From assembly GCF_024127895.1 (NCBI RefSeq), contig NZ_JAMYBK010000007.1:1-64000 (forward strand): a stretch of 64,000 nt of DNA, in the 5' to 3' direction. The DNA is from Pseudomonas guariconensis. GTDB taxonomy: Bacteria > Pseudomonadota > Gammaproteobacteria > Pseudomonadales > Pseudomonadaceae. This document shows, piece after piece, positions 35,730 through 47,408 of this stretch (position 1 is its first letter; every line of letters starts with the position of its first letter). The notes beneath the pieces are model-generated. The model did no database searches. It was not told the origin of the DNA and worked only from the letters and a program-made list of their open reading frames with translations. Both the position numbers and the translations under genes were made by a program.

Positions 35730-36614
35730 TTACTTCTTGATTTCCCAACCGGTCAGCTCGGCCAGGGCCTTGCCGATGTCAGCCAGGGAACGCACGGTCT
35801 TCACACCGGCGTCCTGCAGGGCGGCGAACTTCTCGTCCGCGGTGCCCTTGCCACCGGAGATGATGGCGCCAGCGTGGCCCATGCGCTTACCTGCAGGCGC
35901 GGTAACACCGGCGATGTAGGAAACGACAGGCTTGGTGACGTTGGCCTTGATGTAGGCCGCGGCCTCTTCCTCGGCGGAACCACCGATCTCACCGATCATG
36001 ACGATCGCTTCGGTCTGCGGGTCTTCCTGGAACAGCTTGAGGATATCGATGAAGTTGGAGCCCGGGATCGGGTCGCCACCGATACCAACGCAGGTCGACT
36101 GGCCGAAGCCGGCGTCGGTGGTCTGCTTGACCGCTTCATAGGTCAGGGTGCCGGAACGGGAAACGATACCGACCTTGCCTGGCTGGTGGATGTGGCCCGG
36201 CATGATGCCGATCTTGCACTCGCCCGGCGTGATGACGCCTGGGCAGTTCGGGCCGATCAGGCGTACGCCCAGCTCGTCGCACTTGACCTTGGCGTCCAGC
36301 ATGTCGAGGGTAGGAATACCCTCGGTGATGCAGACGATCAGCTTGATGCCGGCGTTGGCCGCTTCCAGGATCGAGTCCTTGCAGAAAGGAGCCGGAACGT
36401 AGATCACCGAGGCTTCGGCGCCGGTGGTCTCAACGGCTTCCTTGACGGTGTTGAACACCGGCAGGCCCAGGTGGGTGGTGCCACCCTTGCCCGGGGTGAC
36501 GCCGCCAACCATCTTGGTGCCGTAGGCGATGGCCTGTTCGGAGTGGAAAGTGCCCTGCGAGCCGGTGAAGCCCTGGCAGATGACTTTGGTGTCTTTATTG
36601 ATCAGGACGCTCAT
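35730..36614 (-). CDS. sucD: succinyl-CoA synthetase alpha subunit
   Basis: The product is 294 residues. It has the CoA-binding N-terminus ([19 protein letters not shown]) and the phosphorylated histidine in RMGHAGAI near 246. With SucC it converts succinyl-CoA to succinate with ATP formation. The ATG shares a base with the sucC stop (TAATG), so translation is coupled. Confidence 0.97.
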   Translation of the reverse strand: MSVLINKDTKVICQGFTGSQGTFHSEQAIAYGTKMVGGVTPGKGGTTHLGLPVFNTVKEAVETTGAEASVIYVPAPFCKDSILEAANAGIKLIVCITEGIPTLDMLDAKVKCDELGVRLIGPNCPGVITPGECKIGIMPGHIHQPGKVGIVSRSGTLTYEAVKQTTDAGFGQSTCVGIGGDPIPGSNFIDILKLFQEDPQTEAIVMIGEIGGSAEEEAAAYIKANVTKPVVSYIAGVTAPAGKRMGHAGAIISGGKGTADEKFAALQDAGVKTVRSLADIGKALAELTGWEIKK

Positions 36615-37780
36615 TACTTGCCCTCCGCAGCTTTGACAACTTGTTGAGCAGCGTCGGTCAGGCTGGTAGCCGCAATGATGTTCAAACCGCTTTCTGCCAG
36701 AACTTTAGCGCCCAGTTCGGCGTTGTTGCCTTCGAGGCGAACCACGACCGGCACCTTGACGCCGACTTCCTTCACTGCACCGATGATGCCTTCGGCGATC
36801 ATGTCGCAGCGAACGATGCCACCGAAGATGTTGACCAGCACGGCCGCGACATTGCTGTCGGACAGGATGATCTTGAACGCTTCGGTCACGCGTTCCTTGG
36901 TAGCGCCACCGCCAACGTCGAGGAAGTTGGCCGGCTTGCCGCCGTGCAGGTTGACGATGTCCATGGTACCCATGGCCAGGCCTGCGCCGTTGACCATGCA
37001 GCCGATGTTGCCTTCCAGGGCCACGTAGTTCAGCTCGAAGCTGGCGGCGTGGGCTTCACGCGGGTCGTCCTGGGACGGGTCGTGCATGGCCTTGAGCTTC
37101 GGCTGGCGATAGATCGCGTTGCCGTCGATGTTGATCTTGGCGTCCAGGCAGTGCAGGTCGCCGTCGGCCTTGATGACCAGCGGGTTGACTTCCAGCAGGG
37201 CCAGGTCGTAGTCCTGGAACAGCTTGGCCAGGCCGGTGAAGATCTTGACGAACTGGGCGACTTGCTTGCCTTCCAGGCCCAGCTTGAACGCCAGCTCACG
37301 GCCCTGGAACGGCTGGGCGCCGACCAGCGGGTCGATGGTGGCCTTGAGAATCTTCTCGGGAGTGTCGTGCGCGACCTTCTCGATGTCCACGCCACCTTCG
37401 GTGGAGGCCATGAACACGATGCGGCGGCTGGAACGATCGACGACCGCGCCCAGGTAGAGTTCCTTGGCGATGTCAGTGCAGGATTCGACCAGGATCTTGC
37501 TGACTGGCTGGCCGTTGGCGTCGGTCTGGTAGGTCACCAGGCGCTTGCCCAGCCACTGCGCGGCGAACGCCTTGGCGTCCTCCTTGCTCTTGACCAGCTT
37601 GACGCCGCCCGCCTTGCCGCGACCGCCGGCGTGGACCTGGGCCTTTACGACCCACTCGGAACCGCCGATCTTTTCGCAGGCTTCTGCGGCAGCTTCAGGG
37701 GTATCGACAGCGAAACCCTTGGAAACTGGCAGGCCGTATTCAGCGAACAGCTGCTTACCCTGATACTCGTGAAGATTCAT
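36614..37780 (-). CDS. sucC: succinyl-CoA synthetase beta subunit
   Basis: The product is 388 residues with the ATP-grasp domain ([20 protein letters not shown] start, [17 protein letters not shown] near 45) and the C-terminal ligase region ([17 protein letters not shown]). It is separated from lpdG by 172 bases containing potential hairpins, unlike the tight spacing elsewhere in the operon. Confidence 0.97.
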   Translation of the reverse strand: MNLHEYQGKQLFAEYGLPVSKGFAVDTPEAAAEACEKIGGSEWVVKAQVHAGGRGKAGGVKLVKSKEDAKAFAAQWLGKRLVTYQTDANGQPVSKILVESCTDIAKELYLGAVVDRSSRRIVFMASTEGGVDIEKVAHDTPEKILKATIDPLVGAQPFQGRELAFKLGLEGKQVAQFVKIFTGLAKLFQDYDLALLEVNPLVIKADGDLHCLDAKINIDGNAIYRQPKLKAMHDPSQDDPREAHAASFELNYVALEGNIGCMVNGAGLAMGTMDIVNLHGGKPANFLDVGGGATKERVTEAFKIILSDSNVAAVLVNIFGGIVRCDMIAEGIIGAVKEVGVKVPVVVRLEGNNAELGAKVLAESGLNIIAATSLTDAAQQVVKAAEGK

Positions 37781-37952
37781 GCTTTTTACCGTCTTCGTTA
37801 GGTACTGCGCTTCGGCGCTGCACCGTTACCGGTGCCGCGCCACCTGTGACCGTTGACCCGCGGGTTGTCCCGAGGGCCCGGTCCGGCGGACGTTCCGCGG
37901 TGAGTCTTGCACGCAAGACCCACGACGGGCAGCCCGCCGTGGTTTCTTATAA
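37781..37952 (-). promoter_or_regulatory. structured spacer between lpdG and sucC
   Basis: On the minus strand just after lpdG, CCACGGCGGG can pair with CCCGTCGTGG (one G-U), then TCTTGC-GT-GCAAGA forms a second stem. These could attenuate or set relative expression of sucCD. No strong T-run follows, so full termination is unlikely. Confidence 0.35.
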
Positions 37953-39413
<1,461 letters not shown>

Positions 39414-39423
39414 CTACAAGCCG

Positions 39424-39472
39424 CGAGCTGCAAGACGAGCCGCTTCCCAGGAAGCGGGTCGCTTGCAGCTCG
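39424..39472. repeat. long hairpin in the sucB-lpdG spacer
   Basis: CGAGCTGCAAG pairs with CTTGCAGCTCG, CGA with TCG, and the inner CCGCTTCC with GGAAGCGG around a CA loop, giving a stem of about 22 bp with one bulge. It belongs to the same AGCTGCAAG repeat family as 13599-13670. In the transcript it may protect the upstream sucAB message or modulate lpdG. Confidence 0.65.
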
Positions 39473-39483
39473 TAGCTGCGTGA

Positions 39484-40695
39484 TTAGATGTCCAGCAGCA
39501 GACGCGCTGGATCTTCCAGCAGGTTCTTGATGGTCACCAGGAAGGTCACGGCTTCCTTACCGTCGATCAGGCGGTGGTCGTAGGACAGCGCCAGGTACAT
39601 CATCGGGCGAATGACCACCTGGCCATTGATCGCCATCGGACGCTGGATGATGTTGTGCATGCCCAGGATCGCTGCCTGCGGCGGGTTGACGATCGGGGTC
39701 GACATCATCGAACCGAAGGTACCACCGTTGGTGATGGTGAAGGTACCGCCAGTCATCTCTTCGATGGCCAGCTTGCCTTCACGGGCCTTCTTGCCGAAGG
39801 TGGCGATGCCGTTCTCGATCTCGGCCAGGCTCATCGACTCGGCGTTGCGCAGGACCGGCACCACCAGGCCACGGTCGCTGGAAACCGCGACACCGACGTC
39901 GGCGTAGCCATGGTAGACGATGTCGTTGCCGTCGATCGAGGCGTTGACCGCCGGGAAGCGCTTCAGCGCTTCGGTGGCAGCCTTGACGAAGAACGACATG
40001 AAGCCCAGGCGCACGCCGTTGTGGGTCTTCTCGAACAGATCCTTGTACTTCGAACGCAGGGCCATGACTTCGGTCATGTCCACTTCGTTGAAGGTGGTCA
40101 GCATGGCCATGTTCGACTGGGCTTCGACCAGGCGCTCGGCGATCTTGGCGCGCAGGCGGGTCATCGGCACGCGCTTCTCGGTGCGGTCACCAGCAGCGGT
40201 GACCACTGCAGCGGCGGCGGCAGGCTTGGCAGCCGGGGCAGCGGCAGGCGCGGCCTTCTTGTTGGCGATGGCGGCGACCACGTCTTCCTTGGTCACGCGG
40301 CCACCCTTGCCGGTGCCGGCAACGGCAGCCAGGTCGATGCCGTTTTCTTCAGCCAGTTTGCGTGCGGCCGGGGCAGCGACCGGGTCGTCCTCGCCAGCGT
40401 CGGCGGCAGCCGGAGCGGCGGCGGCAGCGGCAGGTGCAGCAGCCGGGGCAGCGGCGGCGCCTTCAACGATCGAGCCCAGGACTTCGTCGGACAGGACGGT
40501 GTCGCCCTCGCCCTTGACGATGTCACCCAGCACGCCGTCGGCGGTGGCCAGGACTTCCAGGACGACCTTGTCGGTCTCGATGTCGACGATCAGCTCGTCA
40601 CGCTTGACGGCTTCGCCCGGCTTCTTGTGCCAGGTGGCAACGGTGCCGTCGGCGACCGATTCCGGGAAGGTTGGGGCTTTGATCTCGATAGCCAT
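39484..40695 (-). CDS. sucB: 2-oxoglutarate dehydrogenase E2, dihydrolipoyl succinyltransferase
   Basis: The product is 403 residues. It has a lipoyl domain with K43 in IETDKVVLE, an alanine/proline-rich linker, a peripheral subunit-binding domain ([20 protein letters not shown] near 112) and the catalytic domain ending in [15 protein letters not shown]. It transfers the succinyl group to CoA. It follows sucA by 42 bases. Confidence 0.97.
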   Translation of the reverse strand: MAIEIKAPTFPESVADGTVATWHKKPGEAVKRDELIVDIETDKVVLEVLATADGVLGDIVKGEGDTVLSDEVLGSIVEGAAAAPAAAPAAAAAAPAAADAGEDDPVAAPAARKLAEENGIDLAAVAGTGKGGRVTKEDVVAAIANKKAAPAAAPAAKPAAAAAVVTAAGDRTEKRVPMTRLRAKIAERLVEAQSNMAMLTTFNEVDMTEVMALRSKYKDLFEKTHNGVRLGFMSFFVKAATEALKRFPAVNASIDGNDIVYHGYADVGVAVSSDRGLVVPVLRNAESMSLAEIENGIATFGKKAREGKLAIEEMTGGTFTITNGGTFGSMMSTPIVNPPQAAILGMHNIIQRPMAINGQVVIRPMMYLALSYDHRLIDGKEAVTFLVTIKNLLEDPARLLLDI

Positions 40696-40737
40696 TATCA
40701 GTGATTCCTTAAATTCGGTTTCAGGTGCGCGAAGGCA

Positions 40738-43569
40738 TTAGACAGTGAAGGCATCCTGCAGCAGTTTTTCCTGCTGCTCGGCGTGCATCGATGCGTAACC
40801 ACAAGCGGGCGCGGCGGACGCTTCGCGACCGGCGTACTCCAGGACCAGCGCCTTGTTGTGGCGGGTCAGGATACGGCGCATGTGGTGCTGGCTGCTGTAC
40901 CAGGCGCCCTGGTTCATCGGTTCTTCCTGGCACCACACCGCATGCTTGAGGTTGGTGTACGGAGCAAGGATCTCGACCAGGTCGTCCTCAGGGAACGGAT
41001 ACAGCTGCTCGATACGCACGATGGCGATGTCTTCGCGGCCTTCGGCACGGCGTTTTTCCAGCAGGTCGTAGTAGACCTTGCCGCTGCACAGCACGATGCG
41101 CTCGACCTTGGCCGGGTCGTGGGCATCGACTTCCGGGATCACGGTCTGGAACGAGCCTTCGGCCAGTTCTTCCAGGGTCGAGATGGCCAGCTTGTGGCGC
41201 AGCAGCGACTTCGGCGTCAGGACGATCAGCGGCTTGCGCAGCGGACGGATGACCTGGCGACGCAGCAGGTGGTAGATCTGTGCCGGCGTGGTCGGTACGC
41301 AAACCTGGATGTTGTGCTCGGCGCACAGCTGCAGGTAGCGCTCCAGGCGTGCCGAGGAGTGCTCGGGGCCCTGGCCTTCGTAGCCGTGCGGCAGCAGCAT
41401 GGTCAGGCCGCACAGGCGCCCCCACTTGTGCTCGCCGCTGGTGATGAACTGGTCGATCACCACCTGGGCGCCGTTGGCGAAGTCACCGAACTGGGCTTCC
41501 CAGATCACCAGCGCGTTCGGCGTGGTGGTCGAGTAGCCGTATTCGAAGGCCAGTACCGCTTCTTCCGACAGGAAGGAGTCGTACAGCTCGAAGCTCGGCT
41601 GGCCGGCGAACAGGTTCTGCAGCGGCAGGTAGGTGCTGGCGTCCTTCTGGTTGTGCAACGCCGCATGGCGGTGCGAGAAGGTGCCGCGGCCTACGTCCTG
41701 GCCGGTGATGCGCACCGGGTGGCCTTCGAACAGCAGGGTCGCGTAGGCCATGGTCTCGGCGTAGCCCCAGTTGATCGGCAGGCCGCCGGCCTGCATCTTC
41801 TGGCGGTCTTCGTAGATTTTCGAGACCTGGCGCTGGACCACGAAGCCTTCCGGCAGGTCGAGCAGCTTGGCCGACAGGTCCTGCAGGGTCTTGAGGTCGA
41901 AGCGGGTGTCGTGACGGGCGGTCCAGGCATGGCCCAGGTATGGGCGCCAATCGACGAACAGCTCGCGGTTCGGCTCCTTGACCAGGCTCTTGACCACGTG
42001 CAGGCCGTTGTCCAGCGCATTGCGGTACTCGTCGATCTTGGCCTGGGCGCGCTCGGCGTCGATACGTCCGGCCTGGATCAGGGACTCGGCGTACAGCTCG
42101 CGGGTGGTGCGCTGCTTGGCGATCTGCTGGTACATCAGCGGCTGGGTGCCGCTCGGCTCGTCGGCCTCGTTGTGGCCGCGACGGCGGTAGCAGACCAGGT
42201 CGATGACCACGTCACGCTTGAACTGCATGCGATAGTCGATGGCCAGCTGGGTGACGAACAGCACCGCTTCCGGGTCATCGCCGTTCACGTGCAGGATCGG
42301 CGCCTGGATCATCTTGGCGACGTCGGTGCAGTACTCGGTGGAACGCGAGTCCAGCGGGTTGCTGATGGTGAAACCGACCTGGTTGTTGATCACGATGTGC
42401 ACGGTACCGCCGGTCTTGAAACCGCGGGTCTGCGACATCTGGAAGGTTTCCATGACCACGCCCTGGCCGGCGAACGCCGCGTCGCCGTGGATCGAGATCG
42501 GCAGGACCTTGTCACCGACACGGTCGTTGCGACGGTCCTGGCGGGCACGCACCGAACCCTCCACCACCGGCGAGACGATTTCCAGGTGGGAAGGGTTGAA
42601 CGCCATGGCCAGGTGGACTTCGCCGCCGGTGGTCATCACGTTGGAGGAGAAGCCCTGGTGATACTTCACGTCACCGGAGCCCAGCTCGTTCATCTTCTTG
42701 CCTTCGAACTCGTCGAACAGCTCGCGCGGGTTCTTGCCGAAGGTGTTGACCAGCACGTTGAGACGGCCACGGTGGGCCATGCCGATCACGACTTCCTTGG
42801 TGCCGTAGGAGCCGGAGCGCTGGATCATTTCGTCCAGCATCGGGATCAGGCTCTCGCCACCTTCCAGGCCGAAGCGCTTGGTGCCTGGGTACTTGGTGCC
42901 CAGGTACTTCTCCAGGCCCTCGGCCGCGGTGACGCGCTCGAGCAGGTGGGTCTGCGCGTCGACGGAGAACTCGGGACGGCCACGGACGCTTTCCAGGCGC
43001 TGCTGGAACCAGCTGCGCTGCTCGGAATCGACGATGTGGGTGAACTCGGCGCCGATGGTGCGACAATATGTCTTCTGCAACGCGTCGAAGATTTCGCGTA
43101 GGCTCGCCTCCTCCTTGCCGATGTACAGGTCGCCGGCACGGAAGGTCGTATCAAGGTCGGCATTGGTCAAGCCGTAGTGATTGATCGACAGGTCTACGGG
43201 CGCAGGGCGCTGCCACAACCCCAGCGGGTCGAGCTTGGCAGCCTGATGACCGCGCATACGATAGGCCTGGATCAGTCGCAGTACTTCAACCTGCTTCTTC
43301 TCGTGTTCGCTGCTCACGCTCCCGGCGGAAACCGGCTGGGCGCGGCGCTGGTTCTTCGCCAGCAGTACGAAATGGTCGCGGATTGTAGAGTGCGATACAT
43401 CGGTAGCGGTGCTGCCGTCGGCGGGCAACTTCTGGAAGTAAGTGCGCCACTCTTCTGGCACAGCGTTAGGGTCGTGCAGGTAGAGCTCATAAAGCTCTTC
43501 CACATATGCAGCGTTACCACCTGAAAGGTGGGCGCTTTCCCACATGCGCTGCATCACGCTTTCTTGCAT
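40738..43569 (-). CDS. sucA: 2-oxoglutarate dehydrogenase E1
   Basis: The product is 943 residues, the usual size. Thiamine-diphosphate and active-site regions are visible (GMAHRGRLNVLVN near 260, IHGDAAFAGQGVV near 365, GNEADEPSGTQP-like NEADEPSGTQP near 470, HGYEGQGPEHSSARLERYLQ near 725). It decarboxylates 2-oxoglutarate. It begins 247 bases after sdhB, with a hairpin in the gap. Confidence 0.97.
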   Translation of the reverse strand: MQESVMQRMWESAHLSGGNAAYVEELYELYLHDPNAVPEEWRTYFQKLPADGSTATDVSHSTIRDHFVLLAKNQRRAQPVSAGSVSSEHEKKQVEVLRLIQAYRMRGHQAAKLDPLGLWQRPAPVDLSINHYGLTNADLDTTFRAGDLYIGKEEASLREIFDALQKTYCRTIGAEFTHIVDSEQRSWFQQRLESVRGRPEFSVDAQTHLLERVTAAEGLEKYLGTKYPGTKRFGLEGGESLIPMLDEMIQRSGSYGTKEVVIGMAHRGRLNVLVNTFGKNPRELFDEFEGKKMNELGSGDVKYHQGFSSNVMTTGGEVHLAMAFNPSHLEIVSPVVEGSVRARQDRRNDRVGDKVLPISIHGDAAFAGQGVVMETFQMSQTRGFKTGGTVHIVINNQVGFTISNPLDSRSTEYCTDVAKMIQAPILHVNGDDPEAVLFVTQLAIDYRMQFKRDVVIDLVCYRRRGHNEADEPSGTQPLMYQQIAKQRTTRELYAESLIQAGRIDAERAQAKIDEYRNALDNGLHVVKSLVKEPNRELFVDWRPYLGHAWTARHDTRFDLKTLQDLSAKLLDLPEGFVVQRQVSKIYEDRQKMQAGGLPINWGYAETMAYATLLFEGHPVRITGQDVGRGTFSHRHAALHNQKDASTYLPLQNLFAGQPSFELYDSFLSEEAVLAFEYGYSTTTPNALVIWEAQFGDFANGAQVVIDQFITSGEHKWGRLCGLTMLLPHGYEGQGPEHSSARLERYLQLCAEHNIQVCVPTTPAQIYHLLRRQVIRPLRKPLIVLTPKSLLRHKLAISTLEELAEGSFQTVIPEVDAHDPAKVERIVLCSGKVYYDLLEKRRAEGREDIAIVRIEQLYPFPEDDLVEILAPYTNLKHAVWCQEEPMNQGAWYSSQHHMRRILTRHNKALVLEYAGREASAAPACGYASMHAEQQEKLLQDAFTV

Positions 43570-43763
43570 GCTTGGTCACCCTCGGTTAGGGGACTGATCG
43601 GCAAGAGCCACAGCAAACCTGGAAAAGTCCGAGTACAGCGACTGAACCACGCCACCGAGGATCCTGCAGATTTTCCGGGTACCAGCCCGGAAGCCCCTGC
43701 TGGTCTCATATCTTCATAGGTAATGAGCGCGGGCTTTGTGGGCCCTTGCTCGGGTTTTACCTC

Positions 43764-43786
43764 GGTGCGGGCTCAGCACCCGCACC
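43764..43786 (-). other. hairpin between sdhB and sucA
   Basis: GGTGCGGG and CCCGCACC form an 8-bp stem with a CTCAGCA loop, 31 bases after the sdhB stop. No T-run follows, so it is more likely a processing or stability element than a full terminator between sdh and suc. Confidence 0.45.
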
Positions 43787-43816
43787 TCGGCTTGCAACGG
43801 TTACAGCGGTCTTACA

Positions 43817-44521
43817 TCAAGTGCCGCTTTGCAGCAGCATGTTACGTACGTGACCGATCGCCTTGGTCGGGTTCAGACCTTTCGGGCAAACGTTTACGCA
43901 GTTCATGATCCCGCGGCAGCGGAATACGCTGAACGGGTCATCCAGGGACGCCAGGCGCTCCTGGGTCTTGGTGTCACGGCTGTCGGCCAGGAAGCGATAG
44001 GCCTGCAGCAGCGCGGCGGGACCGAGGAACTTGTCCGGGTTCCACCAGAACGACGGGCAGGAGGTCGAGCAGCAAGCGCACAGGATGCACTCGTACAGGC
44101 CGTCCAGCTTGTCACGGTCCTCCGGCGACTGCAGACGCTCGATGGCCGGGGCCGGCGTGTCGTTCTGCAGGAACGGCTTCACCTTCTCGTACTGCTTGTA
44201 GAAGATGCTCATATCGACGACCAGGTCACGAATGACCGGCAGGCCCGGCAGCGGACGCAGGACCAGCTTGTTGCCCTTGACCACCGACGACAGCGGGGTG
44301 ATGCAGGCCAGGCCGTTCTTGCCGTTGATGTTCATGCCATCGGAACCGCAGACGCCTTCACGGCAGGAGCGACGGTAGGAGAAACCTTCGTCCTGCTCCT
44401 TGATCAAGGCCAGCACGTCCAGCACCATCAGGTCCTTGCCACCGGTGTCGACCTGGAAGGCCTGCATCTTCGGGGCCGAATCGGTGTCCGGGTTGTAACG
44501 ATAAACTTCGACTTGCAACAT
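43817..44521 (-). CDS. sdhB: succinate dehydrogenase iron-sulfur subunit
   Basis: The product is 234 residues from the ATG at 44521, which follows AAGGGTGG; a GTG three codons earlier is less likely. The [2Fe-2S] cysteines lie in SCREGVCGSDGMNI and the [4Fe-4S]/[3Fe-4S] ligands in CILCACCSTSCPSFWW and RCRGIMNCVNVCPKGLN. It passes electrons from SdhA to ubiquinone. Confidence 0.97.
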   Translation of the reverse strand: MLQVEVYRYNPDTDSAPKMQAFQVDTGGKDLMVLDVLALIKEQDEGFSYRRSCREGVCGSDGMNINGKNGLACITPLSSVVKGNKLVLRPLPGLPVIRDLVVDMSIFYKQYEKVKPFLQNDTPAPAIERLQSPEDRDKLDGLYECILCACCSTSCPSFWWNPDKFLGPAALLQAYRFLADSRDTKTQERLASLDDPFSVFRCRGIMNCVNVCPKGLNPTKAIGHVRNMLLQSGT

Positions 44522-44532
44522 AGCGGCCACCC

Positions 44533-46305
44533 TTAGTAAGTCCGGACTTTTGGTTCGAAGGCCGGTACGGTCTTCGGCGCGAAGTTGACTGCACGCTTGG
44601 CCACGCGCTTCTCACCCGGGTAGTACAGGGTGTGGCACAGCCAGTTTTCGTCGTCACGGTCTTCGAAGTCTTCACGGGCGTGGGCGCCACGGGACTCTTT
44701 ACGGGCTTCGGCCGCGATGGCAGTAGCTTCGGCGACTTCCAGCAGGTTCTGCAGCTCCAGCGCTTCGATACGCGCGGTGTTGAAGGCCTGGGACTTGTCG
44801 TTGATCTTGACGTTGGCGATACGGTCGCGCAGGCCGGCCAGCTGCTCGATACCCTTCTGCATGTATTCGCCGGTACGGAATACACCGAAGTAGTTCTGCA
44901 TGCAGCTCTGCAGCTCGCGCTTGAGGCTGGCGACGTCTTCGCCAGCGGTACGCTCGTTGAGCTTGTTCAGGCGGTTCAGGGCCACGTCGACGTCGGTGTC
45001 GCTGGCGTCGCGGTACTCGATGCCTTCGCTCAGCGCCTTCTCCAGGTGCAGGCCGGCGGCGCGACCGAACACCACCAGGTCGAGCAGCGAGTTGCCGCCC
45101 AGACGGTTGGCGCCGTGGACCGATACGCACGCCACTTCACCTACGGCGAACAGGCCTTCGATGATGTGATCCTGGCCGTTGGCGTCCATGGTGATGGCCT
45201 GGCCATGGATGTTGGTGGCGATGCCGCCCATCATGTAGTGGCAGGTCGGGATGACCGGCACCGGCGCGACGACCGGGTCGACGTGGGCGAAGGTCTTGGA
45301 CAGTTCGCAGATACCTGGCAGGCGGCTGTGCAGCACTTCCTCGCCCAGGTGGTCCAGCTTCAGCAGCACGTGGTCCTTGTTCGGGCCCACGCCGTTGCCG
45401 GCGATGATTTCCTTGACCATGGAACGGGCGACCACGTCGCGGCCGGCCAGGTCCTTCGCGTTCGGCGCGTAACGCTCCATGAAGCGCTCGCCGTGGGCGT
45501 TGATCAGGTAGCCACCCTCGCCGCGGCAACCCTCGGTGACCAGCACACCGGCGCCGGCGATGCCGGTCGGGTGGAACTGCCACATCTCGATGTCCTGCAC
45601 CGGCACGCCGGCACGCAGGGCCATGCCGACACCGTCACCGGTATTGATCAGGGCGTTGGTGGTGGAGGCATAGATACGGCCAGCACCGCCGGTGGCCAGT
45701 ACGGTGGCCTTGGAACGCACGTAGACGGTCTCGCCGGTCTCGATGCAGATGGCGATCACACCGACGATGGCACCGTCCTGGTTCTTCACCAGGTCGACGG
45801 CGTACCACTCGTTGAGGAACACGGTGCCGTGCTTGACGTTGTTCTGGTACAGGGTGTGCAGCAGCGCGTGACCGGTACGGTCGGAGGCCGCGCAGGTACG
45901 GGCAGCCTGGCCACCCTTGCCGTAGTCTTTCGACTGGCCGCCGAACGGACGCTGGTAGATGCGGCCGGTTTCGGTACGGGAGAACGGCAGGCCCATGTGG
46001 TCCAGTTCGAAGACCGCGGCCGGGCCTTCCTGACACATGTATTCGATCGCGTCCTGGTCACCGATGTAGTCGGAACCCTTGACGGTATCGTACATGTGCC
46101 AGCGCCAGTCGTCGTTCGGGTCGGCCGAAGCGATGGCGCAGGTGATGCCGCCCTGGGCGGACACGGTGTGGGAACGGGTCGGGAAGACCTTGGTGATGAC
46201 CGCGGTCTTGTGACCGCCCTGGGCCAGTTGCAGCGCTGCGCGCATGCCGGCGCCGCCGCCACCGATGATGATGGCGTCGAAGGAAATCGTTGGAAGGCTA
46301 GCCAT
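44533..46305 (-). CDS. sdhA: succinate dehydrogenase flavoprotein subunit
   Basis: The product is 590 residues. The FAD-linked histidine sits in [13 protein letters not shown] near 45, the dinucleotide fold in [15 protein letters not shown], and the active-site [20 protein letters not shown] near 245. It oxidises succinate to fumarate. It starts three bases after sdhD. Confidence 0.97.
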   Translation of the reverse strand: MASLPTISFDAIIIGGGGAGMRAALQLAQGGHKTAVITKVFPTRSHTVSAQGGITCAIASADPNDDWRWHMYDTVKGSDYIGDQDAIEYMCQEGPAAVFELDHMGLPFSRTETGRIYQRPFGGQSKDYGKGGQAARTCAASDRTGHALLHTLYQNNVKHGTVFLNEWYAVDLVKNQDGAIVGVIAICIETGETVYVRSKATVLATGGAGRIYASTTNALINTGDGVGMALRAGVPVQDIEMWQFHPTGIAGAGVLVTEGCRGEGGYLINAHGERFMERYAPNAKDLAGRDVVARSMVKEIIAGNGVGPNKDHVLLKLDHLGEEVLHSRLPGICELSKTFAHVDPVVAPVPVIPTCHYMMGGIATNIHGQAITMDANGQDHIIEGLFAVGEVACVSVHGANRLGGNSLLDLVVFGRAAGLHLEKALSEGIEYRDASDTDVDVALNRLNKLNERTAGEDVASLKRELQSCMQNYFGVFRTGEYMQKGIEQLAGLRDRIANVKINDKSQAFNTARIEALELQNLLEVAEATAIAAEARKESRGAHAREDFEDRDDENWLCHTLYYPGEKRVAKRAVNFAPKTVPAFEPKVRTY

Positions 46306-46308
46306 GAA

Positions 46309-46677
46309 TCAGATACCCCAGAGAATCTGTACACCCCAGACGAAGTACGCGAACATCGCGACGCCGCAAACCGCCTGGAACAGGAAACGTACCGCAGTCG
46401 CCGACTTGCCGAAGGACATCGGCGTCAGGTAGTCGGTGGCGATGGTCCACATGCCGACCCAGGCGTGAGCGCCCAGGGCCACCAGGGCCAACAGACTGAA
46501 GATACGCATCGCGTTGTTGGAGAACAGGCTGTGCCACTGGGCATAGTCGATGCCCGGGTGGGCCACGAGGTAGCCGATCAGGAAGATGAAATAAGCCGCG
46601 AGAACGACCGCAGAGACGCGCTGCGCCATCCAGTCATAGAGGCCCGAACGCGACAGGTTCGTGACATTGGTTACCAT
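46309..46677 (-). CDS. sdhD: succinate dehydrogenase membrane anchor SdhD
   Basis: The product is 122 residues with three membrane helices. The motif SRSGLYDWMAQRVSAV and the later GAHAWVGMW with the haem/quinone-site histidine fit SdhD. The ATG at 46677 overlaps the end of sdhC by seven bases; the alternative start two codons upstream is less consistent with family length. Confidence 0.93.
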   Translation of the reverse strand: MVTNVTNLSRSGLYDWMAQRVSAVVLAAYFIFLIGYLVAHPGIDYAQWHSLFSNNAMRIFSLLALVALGAHAWVGMWTIATDYLTPMSFGKSATAVRFLFQAVCGVAMFAYFVWGVQILWGI

Positions 46678-47057
46678 ACCCAAACTCCCGCCAGAACGAT
46701 CACCACCACGGAGATGACAATCACGATTTTCGAGCCCAGCTTGCCGCCTTCCAGCGTCTCACCGATGCCCATGTCCATGATCAGGTGGCGTACGCCAGCC
46801 ACCAGGTGATACAGCAGGGCGGACAGCAGCCCCCAGGTCACCAGCTTGGCCAGCGGGCTGGTCAGACACGCCTTCACTTCCGCGAAACCTTCCTCGGAAC
46901 CCAGGGACTTGCTCAATGCATAGAGCATGATGGCCAGGCCGAGAAACAGGATGACGCCGGAGATACGGTGAAGAATGGACGTGTAAGCGGTGATCGGGAG
47001 TTTGATGGTCCTTAGGTCTAGGTTTACAGGTCGTTGGCTTTTCACGGCTTTTTTCAC
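46671..47057 (-). CDS. sdhC: succinate dehydrogenase cytochrome b556 subunit SdhC
   Basis: The product is 128 residues with three helices. RPVNLDLRTIKLPITAYTSI then HRISGV is the SdhC signature, and YHLVAGVRHLIMDMG carries the haem ligand. The start is a GTG at 47057; a second GTG four codons in (47045) is possible, and neither has a strong ribosome site. First gene of the sdhCDAB-suc cluster, divergent from gltA. Confidence 0.93.
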   Translation of the reverse strand: MKKAVKSQRPVNLDLRTIKLPITAYTSILHRISGVILFLGLAIMLYALSKSLGSEEGFAEVKACLTSPLAKLVTWGLLSALLYHLVAGVRHLIMDMGIGETLEGGKLGSKIVIVISVVVIVLAGVWVW

Positions 47058-47408
47058 ACTGAAGAGCCCCTAGCTAACAGGGCAAAGTTGTTGGTAAGTG
47101 TACTGGTCAGGTACCCACCACCCAGGGAGCGACGACCCCCAGCGGAACGGGCTTGCAAGCCCCTGGCGGTCGGTTGCGGAGTATAGACAGTTAGGCTGCT
47201 TATGACAACGTGAGGGGCTAGCCCAAATAGCGCATTGCCTTTGGCGAACAAAAGGCGTAAATGGGCGACAATTTCGCGAAAAACCAAGGCTGCGAGGGCG
47301 TTTCAACCAGCCTTTAGGCAAATTGACATTCGAATTTATCCCTCTATAGTGGTGCGGGCCCTGCGTGGGGGGTCTGTCTGATGATTTCAAGCATTAATAG
47401 GAGGCCAC
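47058..47408. other. sdhC-gltA divergent control region
   Basis: No gene. It carries promoters for both directions; the gltA promoter is assigned at 47323-47350. No unambiguous sdhC promoter was found by eye. Confidence 0.6.
47323..47350 (+). promoter_or_regulatory. sigma70 promoter of gltA
   Basis: TTGACA (47323-47328), a 16-base spacer and TATAGT (47345-47350) form a near-consensus promoter about 58 bases upstream of the gltA ATG, whose ribosome site is AGGAGG. Confidence 0.8.

Noticed and set aside
40783..43101. 772-codon plus-strand open frame opposite sucA
   Set aside because: Shadow of sucA in GC-rich DNA.
43570..43816. sucA-type riboswitch in the sdhB-sucA gap
   Set aside because: Only a simple hairpin is visible; the known sucA RNA motif is described mainly from Burkholderiales and its conserved core was not found.
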